A DNA stretch of 64,000 nucleotides from contig OX365954.1 of the NCBI GenBank assembly GCA_947247005.1, forward strand, positions 326,001-390,000. Reading direction: 5' to 3'. The translations under genes were made by a program, and so were the position numbers. This document shows positions 35,066-48,614 of this stretch, piece after piece (position 1 is the stretch's first letter; each line of letters opens with the position of its first letter). The notes beneath the pieces are model-generated. The model was not told where the DNA came from. It searched no databases and saw only the letters and a list, made by a program, of their open reading frames with translations. This DNA comes from Spisula solida. Taxonomy: Eukaryota; Mollusca; Bivalvia; Venerida; Mactridae.

Positions 35066-36190
35066 ATTAAACAGCCACCTGCTCTATACAGCCACATTCA
35101 ATGTATCACTTGACTGGCTGTTGTAGACAGTCACCTTCTCTATACAGCCACATTCAATGTATCACTTGACTGGCTGTTGTAGACAGTCACCTTCTCTATA
35201 CAGCCACATTCAATGTATCACTTGACTGGCTGTTGTAGACAGTCACCTTCTCTGTACAGTCACATTCAATGTATCACTTGACTGGCTGTTGTAGACAGTC
35301 ACCTTCTCTATACAGCCACATTCAATGTATCACTTGACTGGCTGTTGTAGACAGTCACCTTCTCTATACAGTCACATTCAATGTATCACTTGACTGGCTG
35401 TTGTAGACAGTCACCTTCTCTATACAGCCACATTCAATGTATCACTTAACTAGCTGTTGTATGAAGCCACCTCTCTATACAGCCACATTTAATGTATCAC
35501 TTAACTAGCTGTTGTATGAAGCCACCTCTCTATACAGCCACATTCAATGTATCACTTAACTAGCTGTTGTATGAAGCCACCTCTCTATACAGCCACATTC
35601 AATGTATCACTTAACTAGCTGTTGTATGAAGCCACCTCTCTATACAGCCACATTCAATGTATCACTTAACTAGCTGTTGTATGAAGCCACCTCTCTATAC
35701 AGCCACATTTAATGTATCACTTGACTGGCTGTTGTAGACAGTCACCTTCTCTATACAGCCACATTCAATGTATCACTTAACTAGCTGTTGTAGACAGTCA
35801 CCTTCTCTATACAGCCACATTCAATGTATCACTTAACTAGCTGTTGTAGACAGTCACCTTCTCTATACAGTCACATTCAATGTATCACTTGACTAGATGT
35901 TGTAGACAGTCACCTTCTCTATACAGTCACATTCAATGTATCACTTAACTAGCTGTTGTAGACAGTCACCTTCTCTATACAGTCACATTCAATGTATCAC
36001 TTAACTAGCTGTTGTATAAAGCCACCTCTCTATACAGTCACATTCAATGTATCACTTGACTGGCTGTTGTATACAGTCACCTTCTCTATACAGTCACATT
36101 CAATGTATCACTTGACTGGCTGTTGTATAAAGCCACCTCTCTATACAGCCACATTCAATGTATCACTTGACTGGCTGTTGTATACAGGTA
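35066..36190. repeat. 56-bp minisatellite, about 20 copies
   Basis: The unit contains TATACAGCCACATTCAATGT, ATCACTTGACTGGCTGTTGT and AGACAGTCACCTTCTC. There are blocks of variant units: GACTGGCTG then AACTAGCTG, and AGACAGTCACC versus ATGAAGCCACC (55 bp). Confidence 0.96.
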
Positions 36191-39100
36191 GCAGTAGATG
36201 CATGGTAGTAAATACATGTTGATCATTGGTTTGATCCTATACAGAAACATCTTTAGACCAACTCTTCCATTTCCTGATGTTAAACGCATCACATTTTGGG
36301 ATAAGAATGCTAAGCCTAATACTATTAAATACTCTAATTGTAAGGCTTTCTTTTCTACATTGAGCTAATACTTTACCATGTCCAGTCATTCTATAATCAA
36401 ATATGAGTCACACCAGACAAGATTAGAGGTGAAATCAAAATCACTCTACTTGCATATTTATTAAATTTCATATGCAAATAATTTCACTTGTGCCCTCTAC
36501 TACAAGTATCAATGATCACAATTTTATGCAAAAATCTATATATCATCTAATAACCATTAAGCATACATTGAACTTCATATACTAGGATATATAGCCTTAG
36601 GAATGATAGACAGTACGAGGTGTCAATTATCGGACAATTAATTACATAGTATATGAAGGAAAATATTGAAATAATAATTTACCATTATACACATCACACT
36701 TCGACCCTCAAGGTCAATGTGACAGACATATGCTCGTAAAAACTATGATTTATCAATGACATTGTGGTAGGTATATTAATAATATGTGTCACTTAAAGAT
36801 ATGATGAATTTTAACATAAGGCTGTATAACACATCATTTTGTGTTAAGGGAAAACAGATCTTTATACTTTATAGTATGAGACAACTAACTAACTCAAGTG
36901 ACCAGGGCCCGGTTGCTTAAAGCAGCATTAAATTTAACATAGCTATATATAGGCTAACAACCCGTTAAAATAACTGTAGGTTAATAGATTCACTGACTGT
37001 TTCAGGGTACTCGCCATTTGTTTTACCTGTTGATGAAAATACCAGTAGTCAAAATTTAACAATATACCAATTTAACATCTGTTTGGGTAAATGTACATAC
37101 ACCTTTAATCATTAAGTTTGTAGTTGGCTGGTACATTCAGCACCACTGGTAGCCACAGCACATCGCCTTTTGACCCTCTCAGGTTCCCATTCACACATCT
37201 GTATAAAGTTGAGTATTGTGGGTAATTCTTGCCCAGAGAATTCAAGCAACTTCAGTGTATGCAAGTGCATGGTAACTCAATTAATTATTCCAATAATTGA
37301 TGAATATTTGCGTATTACTTAATTATTGAAAAGTTAACCACAAGTATATATATACCCTGCAGGAACAATACAAGACAATGACATGTATAACCCAATGTTA
37401 GCCTTTGGCTTGTAGGAAATCATAAATTAATGTTCATTTAATGATATATAAATCAGATGGTACACCCAGATAGTGTAATCTTGACAGTAATGATTGTTAG
37501 TACTGAACTAGACAGTGGATAGGGGTAGTAAGGAACTTTCAAACATAGGGATCAATCGCTGACATTTACAATCTGACCCCTACTTTAAATGGTAATCATA
37601 TAAGGTATTTCAAGGGGCTGGGTGAAACTATGGAGATAATTTAGGCTAATTTAAGATAAACGTTCAAACCAATATTTAGAATAGGGTATAATAATTCTTT
37701 AGACAAACATAAACCTCCATAAAGGACCTGCAGACTTCTCTGAGTAAACGCTTACATTTAACTACGGTTTAATTTATTTTCTATTATTATTGCCAGAATT
37801 AATACCGGTAGTTATATAGAATGAATGAAAACTTCTTCTAGGACCAGAACATCCCTAATATCATAGAATGTTTTATGAAAGTTGAGTTCACTTAGACTCT
37901 TCATGTTATACTTTAATTAGGCTTGCAAACACAGTTATAAGATTTTATTCCCAAACTTGTTTATCATTCAATCAGTTTTTCAGGACATCTTTAAGTCCAA
38001 TATGACACAGCGATGTATTCAGTGATTAGGTGATCACTACCCTGTTTTAATTGGAAGACTGAAAGCAGATTTTAAGTGTTAAAATAAGTTTATAAACAAT
38101 TAAGTCACTTCAGACTCAAGGGACTATCATAGTCTATATAATATAAACAGTGTTCTCAGTAAATTAAGAGGTCTTATAATAAACAAAATTCCAAATGACT
38201 GAAAGGTAATGGACCATAATATTATGAGGACCTGATACATGTATATGAGGACCTGATATAATTCTATCAAATCAGTAAATCAAAATGCTTAAAACGGATG
38301 ACAAACAGGGGGTCCTTGCGTCACCGACTAACCAACGTCACATAGTTTTGATAGAGACACCCTTATTTCGTATTATTATCATAGTGAAGGATTTTATACC
38401 TCCGAAACCACATCCTTATTTGTGTTACCCACTTTAAAGTGCTTTAATGTCTTCATCGTTACAAGTAGCTGTGATACAACAACAAATTTTTACCTTTATT
38501 TCAAGTAGTTTACTGCAAATAACAATGAAAATGTCACAATGATGATACGTTTTATGATTGTTTTATTACTCCACATTCCACAGATCAGTGGCTTTGATTT
38601 GTACTAAAGTATTAGATTATTTTCATGAAATGTTATCAAACATGACTTATTTTGGTTTTACATCAAAGGAGTTAAGTCAGTGATTTCATGGTATCAATAC
38701 CAGATGGTCCGGTGTAAGTATGGTGACATGGCAATAAATTGACAAGGTTAAATACCTGTCATAAATTTTTGATGATTTAATCCTAACAGAGGTACATTGT
38801 TATTCTATAGCTATCTGATGAAAATGGTTGCACATTGTGTATAGGTTAATTTATGCCAGGATAAACATATTCCTAGATTAACATCCTGCCTGACCCCTTT
38901 TTTCATGGTTATCAGACCCTTAAAACAGACAAAAGGTAGATAAATCTTTCCTAACTGTCAAACAGCATTTTAACTAAAAAAGGTTGCCCCCTTAATATTA
39001 AGAAAAACTGAGATGATATTATAAATTGAGCAGTTTATTTTTTGGCCTTAACATAGCACTGTGGTTAATCTATCAGACCTACACAGTCACCATCTTTGTA

Positions 39101-39552
39101 CCTAAAAGTATGTAATATCTATCTGGTAATACAGATGAAAGACTTGTGTTTAGTTCAGTTAAGTTCAGGTTTTACTAGTTTATTTCACCTGATAATGTTG
39201 ACACTGTGACTCACAGTACATCGAAACATTTCCTAAACATTCCCGATACTGTGAGTGTGGAATGTTGTCCTTATCAACATTGTCTCTTCTTCCGTCAATG
39301 ACTCAATCAGCTATTAGGACCATCAGATAACAAGATATGTTCACTAATTGATGTTCTAAGATCTTTTGCATAATTAAATATTCTCAAGTTTCTAATTACA
39401 GTTCATTGACATTTTCCAGTCATACATTCATGGAATCAGACATGGGGTGAATTAGTTGATAGTTGGAATCAATTGACTCTTCCGTCAGCAAATGACGGCC
39501 AATATCTACCTGACTGGAGGACTACATGGCTATAACCCATACCATACAAGAC
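36191..39552. other. Non-coding, presumably intron of gene D
   Basis: AT-rich. A GGGCCCGGTTGCTTAAAG motif at about 36906 resembles the end of a common invertebrate MITE, but no partner end was found. Confidence 0.35.
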
Positions 39553-39686
39553 CAGCCCTGCGTTCAAGGAAAAATCACGTGACCCACGTTTCGTACCTGG
39601 TACACAAACGGTACGAAATGTTTCGTACCTGGTACGTACCAGGTACGAATTGTGCGTCATGTTATTTTTCCTTGAACGCAGGGCTG
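39553..39686. mobile_element. Fold-back element with GTACCAGGTAC palindromes, copy 1
   Basis: CAGCCCTGCGTTCAAGGAAA at the left is exactly mirrored at the right. The interior carries a perfect 28-bp palindrome (arm TTCGTACCTGGTAC) at about 39621-39648 and a further GTACCTGGTAC. Copy 2 is at 58104-58214. No coding capacity. Confidence 0.85.
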
Positions 39687-40628
39687 TACAACAACCCCTG
39701 AGGTCATTTCCTTATGAGCATTTTTAACAGACCATTTAGATAGATAGATTTGACATTGTCAGCAGCAATTCTGGCTCAACCGAGTGTTACCCGATAAAAA
39801 GAAAGGGCCACCCGGAATAGAACAAGGCCCCAATTGCACAAAAAAACTTGAAAAGGGTGCTATATAATTTGGTATATTAATTATATTAAAATACTCAGTG
39901 TGCCGCCCTATGACCAGCCTATGTCCATAAGGCGTCTGACCCGATTAGACCAAAGTACCCTGTCCGATCGATTGGATTGAATTTGTGACCCGTGTATTAA
40001 TTAATGAGTTCATGTAAACAAAAGCCGTACTTTTACATTTTTGATGTCCTGATTTGAACCCAATCATATTTCAGTCATTCACTTATGTATGTTTTAACTT
40101 TTAACCAATTAAAATTTCACGCCTTACCAATTAGCGACACATCAGTTAGTCAGCATACATGCAAGATATCTTATCAGTATAATATACATTGTATCTTCAT
40201 TTAGGTAAACAGTTTTCAATAAAATGATCATAACCATATAAATAAATATGAAATCTGATATAAAAATTCCACAAAGTAAATGAAATGTAACTAATGTGTC
40301 TCCAGACAGTAGATATCGGTGACATTAAAATGTACACCGTAGAAATAAGTATCGTACATGTACCAGTGTGACTGCTTGGTCTGATTGAAATGTACAAGCA
40401 GAAGCCTTTGTGCTCAACCATCCATCAAAATTTCAAGAACCATAAAAGATGATCACTGGCGCTCCTAAGGGTAATTTGGCAGGTTATGGACTATCTATAT
40501 AAATGCTCAGAGATAATATACATCCCATAATCATTGTGACAAAGTTTGGTAAAGATCCAATATAAATGTATGGGTTATGGAGTGCACTGTGAGCATGTCT
40601 TAGTATGTTGATCCTGTGTGAACCTATG
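39687..40628. other. Nothing supported
   Basis: A GATAGATAGAT run near 39737 and no bounded feature. Confidence 0.3.
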
Positions 40629-40885
40629 ATATCGCTGGCTAAGAATTAGAAGGTTGTAAGTACAAAATCAATATTTTGAGAAATCAAGAAAAAACAGCCT
40701 GAAAAGTACTCTTTACATAAGGAAAAACAAGCTTTTTTTAACTTCAGTTTGGTCAACATGACCACTTCCAATTTTCATGACAAAAGGCTCATAAGAAGCA
40801 CCTAGAGATGCAGATTTCAAATATGTATGAGTCTTCTAAGGTCATAAGTAGTACTTACGACCTTCTAATTCCAAGTCAGCGATAT
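40629..40885 (-). mobile_element. CTGGCTTAG MITE, copy B
   Basis: The ends are ATATCGCTGGCTAAGAATTA and TAATTCCAAGTCAGCGATAT. It is the fullest minus-oriented copy; the interior matches copy A base for base over long stretches. Confidence 0.85.
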
Positions 40886-43062
40886 GTCCTATGACAAAAC
40901 TGAACTGTCATGGAGTTACAGGTTGAATGTCCCAGCAACAATACATGTATTGAACTCATATAGAGAGGGTTAAGCTTTTGAAACAGAACAGAACTGACAC
41001 ACTGTGACACCACCTCAAAGACAATTGACATGACAATGTACTCTATGTATATAGAACACCTTAACTAGACATCAGGCCAACAAGAGGTTAAACTACATAA
41101 GCCTAAGCAAACATTTATATGCTTTTATTTATCCTCGCCACCGGAAATCCATATGACGAGATTAGTCACTTTAGTTTTTGGGGGACAGTGCATTATACAG
41201 AAAATGCCCCAGGTCCAGAAGCATCCCTGGTTCTTTTACGTGCCTGATGTAAAGCATCATACATAGGACCTCAGATTTTAGTTATGTTAGGTGGGAAACA
41301 CTGACAAGCATTTCTGATCCAATCGGTCTGGAGGCAACCTAGGCAAAAGAATATCATGTGTATATATGTAGAGTCAGGCATGTATACCCCCCATTCCCTA
41401 GGATAAAAAGAAATAGAGAAAGAAACATTCAGAATTAACAATTGGCATTTGCATCATACATGTATTAAACCACTAATGCTGAGTTGGCAGTCTGCAGTTG
41501 TATTAAAGTCTGCAGTTGTAAGTCTGCTGTTTACGTCAGCTTGTATTTGTTTTCACTTCTTATCAGATTGTTTCAATAAAATCCCAGCAACCCAGCATTG
41601 ATAATCAATTGTGCTGCTGGTAAATACAGCCAATAGATTAGGGTGATTGAGAAAGTTGCACCCATATCTATAACACATACAAAATGTCTGCTGTGTTGGT
41701 GACCTGCAAAGTCTGTATCACCATAATATATACTCTTGTGACGTTAGACTGAGATTTTGGCAAAATTATATGATCTTGATGTTCTGATATTGTTATAAGA
41801 ACCAATAATTTGGACGTATATATGATCTTGATGGATCTAATGGAGGGTTCTTGAATACAAGGAATTGAGTGTTTTTTAGTTTGAACTAATAGCAGCAGGA
41901 ATTGTTCTAGCAGACTCCCTGCGTTTGGAGTCATTAGGTAGAGTCAAGTAGACTAAAACACTATGGTATATAATATTGAATCTTGGTTTTACGATCAAAA
42001 CATATAAAATTTCATATAACACTTTTCTGGTCATATATAATGCAGTTCTATGTAGGTAACTGAAAGTGTTATAGATCATACAATGTGATATACCGGTATG
42101 GGTCCTTCTAGATGTGGGACAACTGATGATACACTTTACATGGTGTTTAGATTATTACTTAAAATTGTTATACTACTACTTAATATTTGTTATGAATCAA
42201 CCATAGTTAAACAGGATTAACACCAGGGAAAGATATGCACATGTTTGTATTAGTATTTGTACAGTATAAATCTTTCCAACAGGATAAAAGTACAGAAATC
42301 AATGTCTAGAAGGAGTTTTCAATGATATCAGTACGTATCAATTGTAATGCAAGCAGTATCAGAAGTACTTTAATGTGAAGAGTTTGAAGGTTTGATAAAA
42401 CCACCATATGTGTCTCACTTTGAAGAGTAGCAAGCTAGAGAACTCTGCATCTACTTCCTGTCACATGTTTGCATGTACATACCTTGGTAAGATAGTGACT
42501 TATTATCAATATTTAAAGTACTATTTATTAAGTCAATTTCAATTATCACAACGTTTCCTCAACAATAACCTCAGACAATGGTATGTACACATTACTAATA
42601 GTGTATACAAATATTAGTTGAGAAATGCAAATTTGTCAACAAGTGCAGGTGTGGTTCACAAACAGCACAACAGATCACAAAAACAACCGAAACATCAAAT
42701 AAAGATTTTTCTTCGTTTTCAAACTCCGACTTATGTTAAACCCAGACAAACAGCTCAGACAAACAGCCCACACGTTTCCCTTAAGCAGGTAACAAACAAA
42801 CCATTGTTTCCATACGGTCAGAAATTCCTTACACTTCTTAAGTAAATATGCGTACATTTAATTAATAGAGGGTAAACCAATGTATCAATTTACTTAAATC
42901 AACACTACTTGAATGACTTTACTTAATTGACATTAAGCCAAATGGACATTTATGAGGTTAAGACCTATATATTATAACGTCTTTATTACTTTTGTCTTAT
43001 AAATTTTATGAACTGGTTATAGCAATAAATGAGTCACTTACTGTCAACATCTCTATACTTAC
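40886..43062. other. Non-coding, presumably intron
   Basis: No clear exon or element. Confidence 0.35.
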
Positions 43063-43146
43063 CAGAATGGTTTGACTTATAAGGTGTAAAATATTCACAA
43101 CATAATTACGCATGAAAGTCATTACATTCACAATATATGCTCCACT
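43063..43146 (-). CDS. Candidate exon, gene unknown
   Basis: A consensus GTAAGTATAG donor follows an 84-bp segment open for 28 codons (SGAYIVNVMTFMRNYVV, then NILHLISQTIL). It is preceded by TGTTTTTATTGAG. Phases (0 in, 0 out) do not fit between the gene D exons at 48 and 33 kb without others, so it may be an alternative exon, another gene or chance. Confidence 0.3.
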
Positions 43147-43568
43147 CTCAATAAAAACATTTTGTTGATTGTTTTCGTTGTGCAATCGTAGAAAACTTGA
43201 TATGTAAAATTTAAATTTGACTTGTCTTCATTCTGCTTTAAAGCCATATTTCAGATTTGTTTTCTGTTATAAATACATAGTTTAGATAGAATCTGAGCTC
43301 TGAACCATAACCTCTCGGTATATAGTATAATAGAGTCTATAATCAAACATGCAGTCATGGCTCAATACTTGTTTTCGATCTATAGTCAATAAGCAGATTT
43401 CCTGGCATTAAGTGACCAATCAAAAACTCACTTGATCAATAATTATATGATTATATTTTAGCGATAGATGAGTAGCCCGTGATGGCATAATCCAAACAAT
43501 TCACTAGAAAACCTGTGACAACCTTTCACAAATAATTAGGTTGAGCAACCTTTGAACTGAGTGGACGG

Positions 43569-43735
43569 TCAGTTGTATAGCTCAACGGTTAGGGCGTTTG
43601 CTCTAATTTGGCGACCTTGGTTCAAGTACTGGCACTCATATGCCTGCCATATTTCAGCAGAAAGCTAACTGGCTGATGCTCAGAGGCTATGCTAGGCATT
43701 ACAAGCAGCCCACAACTACCCTACCTAAATGAAAG
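43569..43735 (+). mobile_element. tRNA-derived SINE-like unit
   Basis: TATAGCTCAACGGTTAGGGC is a clear A box and TTGGTTCAAGTACTGG a B box, about 40 bp apart. The body has GCTGATGCTCAGAGGCTATG and ends at a variable tail. Confidence 0.55.
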
Positions 43736-43800
43736 GTGAAGGCCATATAAGAATAGGTAGTAACAATGGAGAAAGGACATGCCAAACCAAACCAGAATTC

Positions 43801-44342
43801 ACACCCATACTCAACACAGCTCTACCACACCCATACTCAACACAGCTCTACCACACCCATACTCAACACAGCTCTACCACACCCATACTCAACACAGCTC
43901 TACCAAACTTATTGCATCATACAGACACCCATACTCAACACAGCTCTACCAAACTTACTGCATCATACAGACACCCATACTCAACACAGCTCTACCAAAC
44001 TTACTGCATCATACAGACACCCATACTCTACACAGCTCTACCAAACTTATTGCATCATACAGACACCCATACTCTACACAGCTCTACCAAACTTACTGTA
44101 TCATACAGACACCCATACTCAACACAGCTCTACCAAACTTACTGCATCATACAGACACCCATACTCAACACAGCTCTACCAAACTTATTGCATCATACAG
44201 ACACCCATACTCTACACAGCTCTACCAAACTTATTGCATCATACAGACACCCATACTCTACACAGCTCTACCAAACTTACTGTATCATACAGACACCCAT
44301 ACTCAACACAGCTCTACCAAACTTACTGCATCATACAGACTT
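43801..44342. repeat. 26/46-bp composite minisatellite
   Basis: Three 26-bp units (CCCATACTCAACACAGCTCT plus ACCACA) are followed by ten 46-bp units that add AACTTACTGCATCATACAGA. Variants (AACACAG/CTACACAG and ACTGCAT/ATTGCAT/ACTGTAT) recur in the same order at 44020 and 44204, a 184-bp higher-order period. The unit has no stop in any plus frame, so three overlapping long open frames arise by repetition; I do not call them genes. Confidence 0.95.
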
Positions 44343-47300
44343 AAGTAATCAACAAAGCATGCACAATCCTTTTGAAACTCAACAAAGCAATTATTGCCTT
44401 TTTCATTAACGAAATGTCTTGCACTTAACGACAAATCCTTAACCAGCATAAAACTAAGCAAGTACATAAACATTATTTACATACAGTTATTGCACAATGT
44501 AAGGACAACAATCACATCTGGAGAATATTTTATACTTTCTGTTGAACGTTGCAATACATTCTGAAATGTGGTCATGCACAGACTGACCGTGAATGCCATG
44601 TGAGGACAATAAGGGCAACATGCCGCACACAATTCCACTTTAAGAAAATCATGCCTTTGACAATGAAACATTATTATGATTTATTGATGTGTAAAAAATA
44701 ATTTCAAACGTTTTACATCAATTATTCATTGATAAAGGGATTTTAAAAACTCAAGCTGGGAATATTTGTTGCCCATTGACATGCACAGCTTGGTCACGGA
44801 ACGCCCCTCACTGGTCTATCTTGTCACCAAATAATCAAATACATAGGGACGGAGTTAATCATACATCGGGTGTAGAAATTTAATCACATGCTTGGATAAT
44901 GTTAATATGGTTTTGGGGGAGGGGGGTTCCTTGTCAGTGATTTTTTATAGGGGCCACAGTCCTAATTTCATGCAATCTGTGTTTTGTTAAACAATCTGAA
45001 GGCCAAGTCTCTGATAGGCTGCCTCTGAACATTGTCTTAAATTTGACCAATGACAAGCTGCATTCTGAGACAGACACAAAAACTGCCTTTTATATAGCCC
45101 AGAAATTATTTCCAAAATTGTTCTAATCAAAAATGATTATTTTCTCAACAGAAACCAGGGGTCCATTGCCTAAGCAGTGCGCTAAACTGTTACTTCGCAG
45201 TAAATATAGTTAGCATGGACTACCTCCCTATGAAGCACTTTGCTAGGTTAAAAGTCTTCAGTTCTACTGAATAATGTGCCCGATGAACAGAGGATAATTA
45301 AAAGTTAAAACACACAGCGCTACTGGACAGATATATCCACCAGCTAATAAGTAAATTGGACCATGCAATATTGACTAATATCACCCCTAGAGCCTAACCT
45401 ATAGACTACAGCCACAAAAACTTAGCAAAACAGGAATTTTATCAGACTAAACATTATCAACTGACTATTACATGATTAATCTTGTTAATGAAAAGACATT
45501 TGGAGGGGTTTACTTTCATTGCTATATTTATCAAGGGTCTGTTAGCCCATTGACATTCCACATAAGTTACAATTTACGAGATTAAAGATAATCTACCCTG
45601 AGTAATATGTATATGACATTTTTGCAGGTTTTGCTGGTAGTTTCAATTAGACAAACAAAATGTGGAATTATATTGTATATAATATCATATGATAATACTG
45701 GTAGTTGTAGAAAATGTCATTATACACCCTCTGTACATGTGCTTGACATTTATAGCCTATGTTCAATAAAAATCAATTAAACACATTTTCATAATTATAT
45801 AAACGGCATACATTATTTATTATCATAATTGATTAATAAAATATTTCATAGTTTTGTTATGTAATTTAATAATTGGTTGAAAAGTGACCACATGAATTGA
45901 GAGTTTTGTCACTTAATATTGTAATCACTGCATGCACACATGTCATGAATAATGATGCTCTATACATGAGTACAAAAATAATTAAATTCTCGTTAACGCT
46001 ACCTGTGATAATCCTTATTTGGAGCAAATAGGACATATGCACTAGATGAAATACGAAAATCCAGGTTATCAGTCCAACATACACATATTTAATGTCAGTT
46101 AGTCTTTGTTACACATTGCCTTAACTGAACGACCGTCGTCCTACGGTCGCTTATATCAATGAGAAAAACGCTGCAAACTGAATGGGCTTTACAGGGTGTT
46201 CCTTTAAATTTGGTTTAAAAACCTGTGCATGTCTATTCTCTATCAAAATAAATTGCAATTCCACATTCACAGTATGAATTAAGTTAAACTAAACACAAAA
46301 CCTTAACCAGTCGGTTACTTATCTACATAAATGGGAATATTTACGATTTAACTTTTATTATATTATGAATGATATAAGCAACCCATTGATCAAAGCCTTA
46401 AGCATACGACATTAGTATACACATCGAGAAAGAAAATTTAAACCCATCAACTTGTCTAAAATGTAATCGGTGTTATGGAAAGAAGGGTTGGGTTGACAAG
46501 GTCTCAACTGAGGGACACAGCTGTCAACAAAGACGCTTTTATTGAATTTAATCTTTAACATTTTTGGCGGGAAACCTTGTACATTATCAGATTGAACAAT
46601 AATACACCTAAATTGTTTGTTGTAGTCGCAAAAATGTATAAACTTAGAGCCATAGTGTGTGTTAACCCTTACAGCTTGTCAAATTGAACGAGTAGTATCG
46701 GTGAAATTTAATAACCCGGTACAGAAATTCGGTAATTCCAATTACTAATATTATTGTAGGCATTTATGGTAATATACACATAGAAAATGTATACTATCCC
46801 CACATTGGTAAGATAAATAAAAGGCAACTTATGATAATATTGTCAGACAATCTTGAATCAGTAAGTGTCAGTTAGGTGGCTATGTATTATTTTACAGACC
46901 ACAAAACCATGAAGTTGAAAAGGCTTTTAATGTCAATATAAGTACATTACCAGATAGTATATATCTTATATTACATGGATGAATAAACCAAAAAAATAGT
47001 CTACGCTTTTAAATGCTTGTAAAATGTAAGAATAGTCATACCGGCCAAAATATCTTAGCATAGCTTTAAGTCATGCCAGCAAAAACATCTTAGCATAGCT
47101 TTAAAAACGAAATTTTGACAGCTGTTTAAATGTTGGTTTTTTGCAAAATATGACTGTGCCACTTATGAAGTTAAATAGATCAAGTGTATATATAATGTTG
47201 AAAAATACTTCTTTTGTGCATGTACCAATACAATCTATTAAATGACGATTAAATATTTTTTAAATGACACCCATATTGAGAAGTCATTTCAGTCAGCAAG

Positions 47301-47513
47301 CATAATTATGTTTTTGAAAAACACTTCTATAATATCTATTTATCTATGGCTTTGTGATCAAGATGATAATACAAGAATCATCATGGATCGAATAGTAGTG
47401 TTGTCACATGAAAACCTATAAATAATCCAACTACATTTTGTAATAATTATCAACATATTAGACTTTAAAGTCTTTGAGTTCAATAATATTTTAACAGCTG
47501 GTCAATGGCTTAC
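44343..47513. other. Non-coding, presumably intron
   Basis: AT-rich. A small CGACCG...CGGTCG hairpin lies near 46121-46150. Nothing else supported. Confidence 0.35.
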
Positions 47514-47565
47514 GAGTTCTTAACAGTAACAATATATCCTTAGGACTACCAAGCTTTTTTCTGGC
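47514..47565 (-). CDS. Candidate exon, gene D or other
   Basis: The acceptor is TGTGAATTTCATGTAG and the donor ACTC|GTAAGC. The only open frame is phase 0 in, phase 1 out and reads ARKKLGSPKDILLLLRT. It does not follow 47972-48072 (phase 1 out) in frame, so either an exon is missing between them or it is an alternative exon. Confidence 0.3.
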
Positions 47566-47971
47566 CTACATGAAATTCACATGGACCCTATATTCCGTCC
47601 CTGAGACATTATTGACTTGCAGCACTGAGATAAACTCAATACATCCGGATGCTACACACCGACCGACAGCGAATGTAGGCAAAAATGTCAACGTTGCGGC
47701 AAAAGGTCACTGGAAATGATGATGTGACAGTGACCCTCACGCGAATAACTTCTTTAGCTCAGTTGCATTAGTATGCTATGGTAGCTGAAGGATATACAAC
47801 ACCAGTCAATAAGCGCAGAAAATAAAGTTCATATTACATAAACTATCATACTCCTATAAATCAAGTACTTCAACGACATACAATTCTGCTATCAAACAAA
47901 CAAAGTTATTTACAAAATATCAAGATGACAATATATATATCAACTGAAGTTTATCTTAATGTTTGTGTTAC

Positions 47972-48072
47972 CTGTAAGTGCCTTGTTCTCAACTATTGAC
48001 CATCTCACTTGATCACATAAGTCCAGCAAATTCCTGGAATCTGATCCGTGCATTTCAAGAAGTACCATACGC
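47972..48072 (-). CDS. Gene D exon (best exon of this gene)
   Basis: This 101-bp exon has acceptor TATGTATGTACAG and donor ACAG|GTAACA. One frame is open for 33 codons (RMVLLEMHGSDSRNLLDLC, then DQVRWSIVENKALT) with balanced, helix-rich composition. It enters in phase 2, completing a Trp codon begun in 49952-49988, and leaves phase 1. Joined with 53144, 52155, 52024 and 49952, the product is a leucine-rich, probably all-helical soluble protein. I do not recognise the family. The gene runs right to left; its start, probably between 53.2 and 56 kb, and its end were not found. Confidence 0.65.
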
Positions 48073-48171
48073 CTGTACATACATAATTATATCACTTCAT
48101 AATTATATCATATGAAAATTAAAATAATATTATGGAAATCAAATATTCATTCTTCATAAATTATTTATAAC

Positions 48172-48336
48172 ATTATCAGGCCTAGACACTAACTATTTTG
48201 GCCACTGGTCCGACAGGGCAAAAGCGCACAATTTGTAAATAGGACAGTTACTGGTCCTCCAGAATTTTCACTGGTCCTTCTGGATTTTCACTGGTCTCGG
48301 ACCAGCTGACCAGTGTTAGTGTCGAGCCCTGATAAT
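48172..48336. mobile_element. MITE with CAGG(C/G)CT(A/C)GACACTAAC ends
   Basis: ATTATCAGGCCTAGACACTA at the left is mirrored by TAGTGTCGAGCCCTGATAAT at the right. The interior has repeated CACTGGTCC motifs. Confidence 0.7.
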
Positions 48337-48380
48337 TGAATCCTTTTGAGTCAGACTCCACTTGAAATGGTTAGCTGTAG

Positions 48381-48549
48381 CAGGCTTCGCGAAAACTATC
48401 AGTCCTTCATTCCTGACTGACAAATTTTGATTTTGGACTTTTAGAAAATTCTGTATTTTCTATTTCTGTATTTTCTATTAGGCGATGAGGAACATTCACT
48501 CCTTTTACCAATTCAGACTGACAAGTTTAAAAACTTTTTGTGGAGCCTG
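48381..48549 (+). mobile_element. Short MITE with CAGGCTCC termini, copy 2
   Basis: CAGGCTTCGCGAAAACT...AACTTTTTGTGGAGCCTG. Flanked by the direct repeat CTGTAG (48375-48380 and 48550-48555), an apparent 6-bp target duplication. Matches 2597-2754 in opposite orientation. Confidence 0.8.
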
Positions 48550-48614
48550 CTGTAGCTTACTGATAAAGCTGATCATATTTGATCCTTTGCCTGTGCTGGT
48601 ACTGGCTGGGCAAT

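Noticed and set aside
31097..36222. Plus-strand open frames in the 40-bp and 56-bp arrays
   Set aside because: Repeat-derived, no start context or splice support.
43729..44409. 226-codon plus-strand open frame and two overlapping ones
   Set aside because: They are products of the 46-bp tandem repeat having no stop in any frame; there is no splice, start or composition support.
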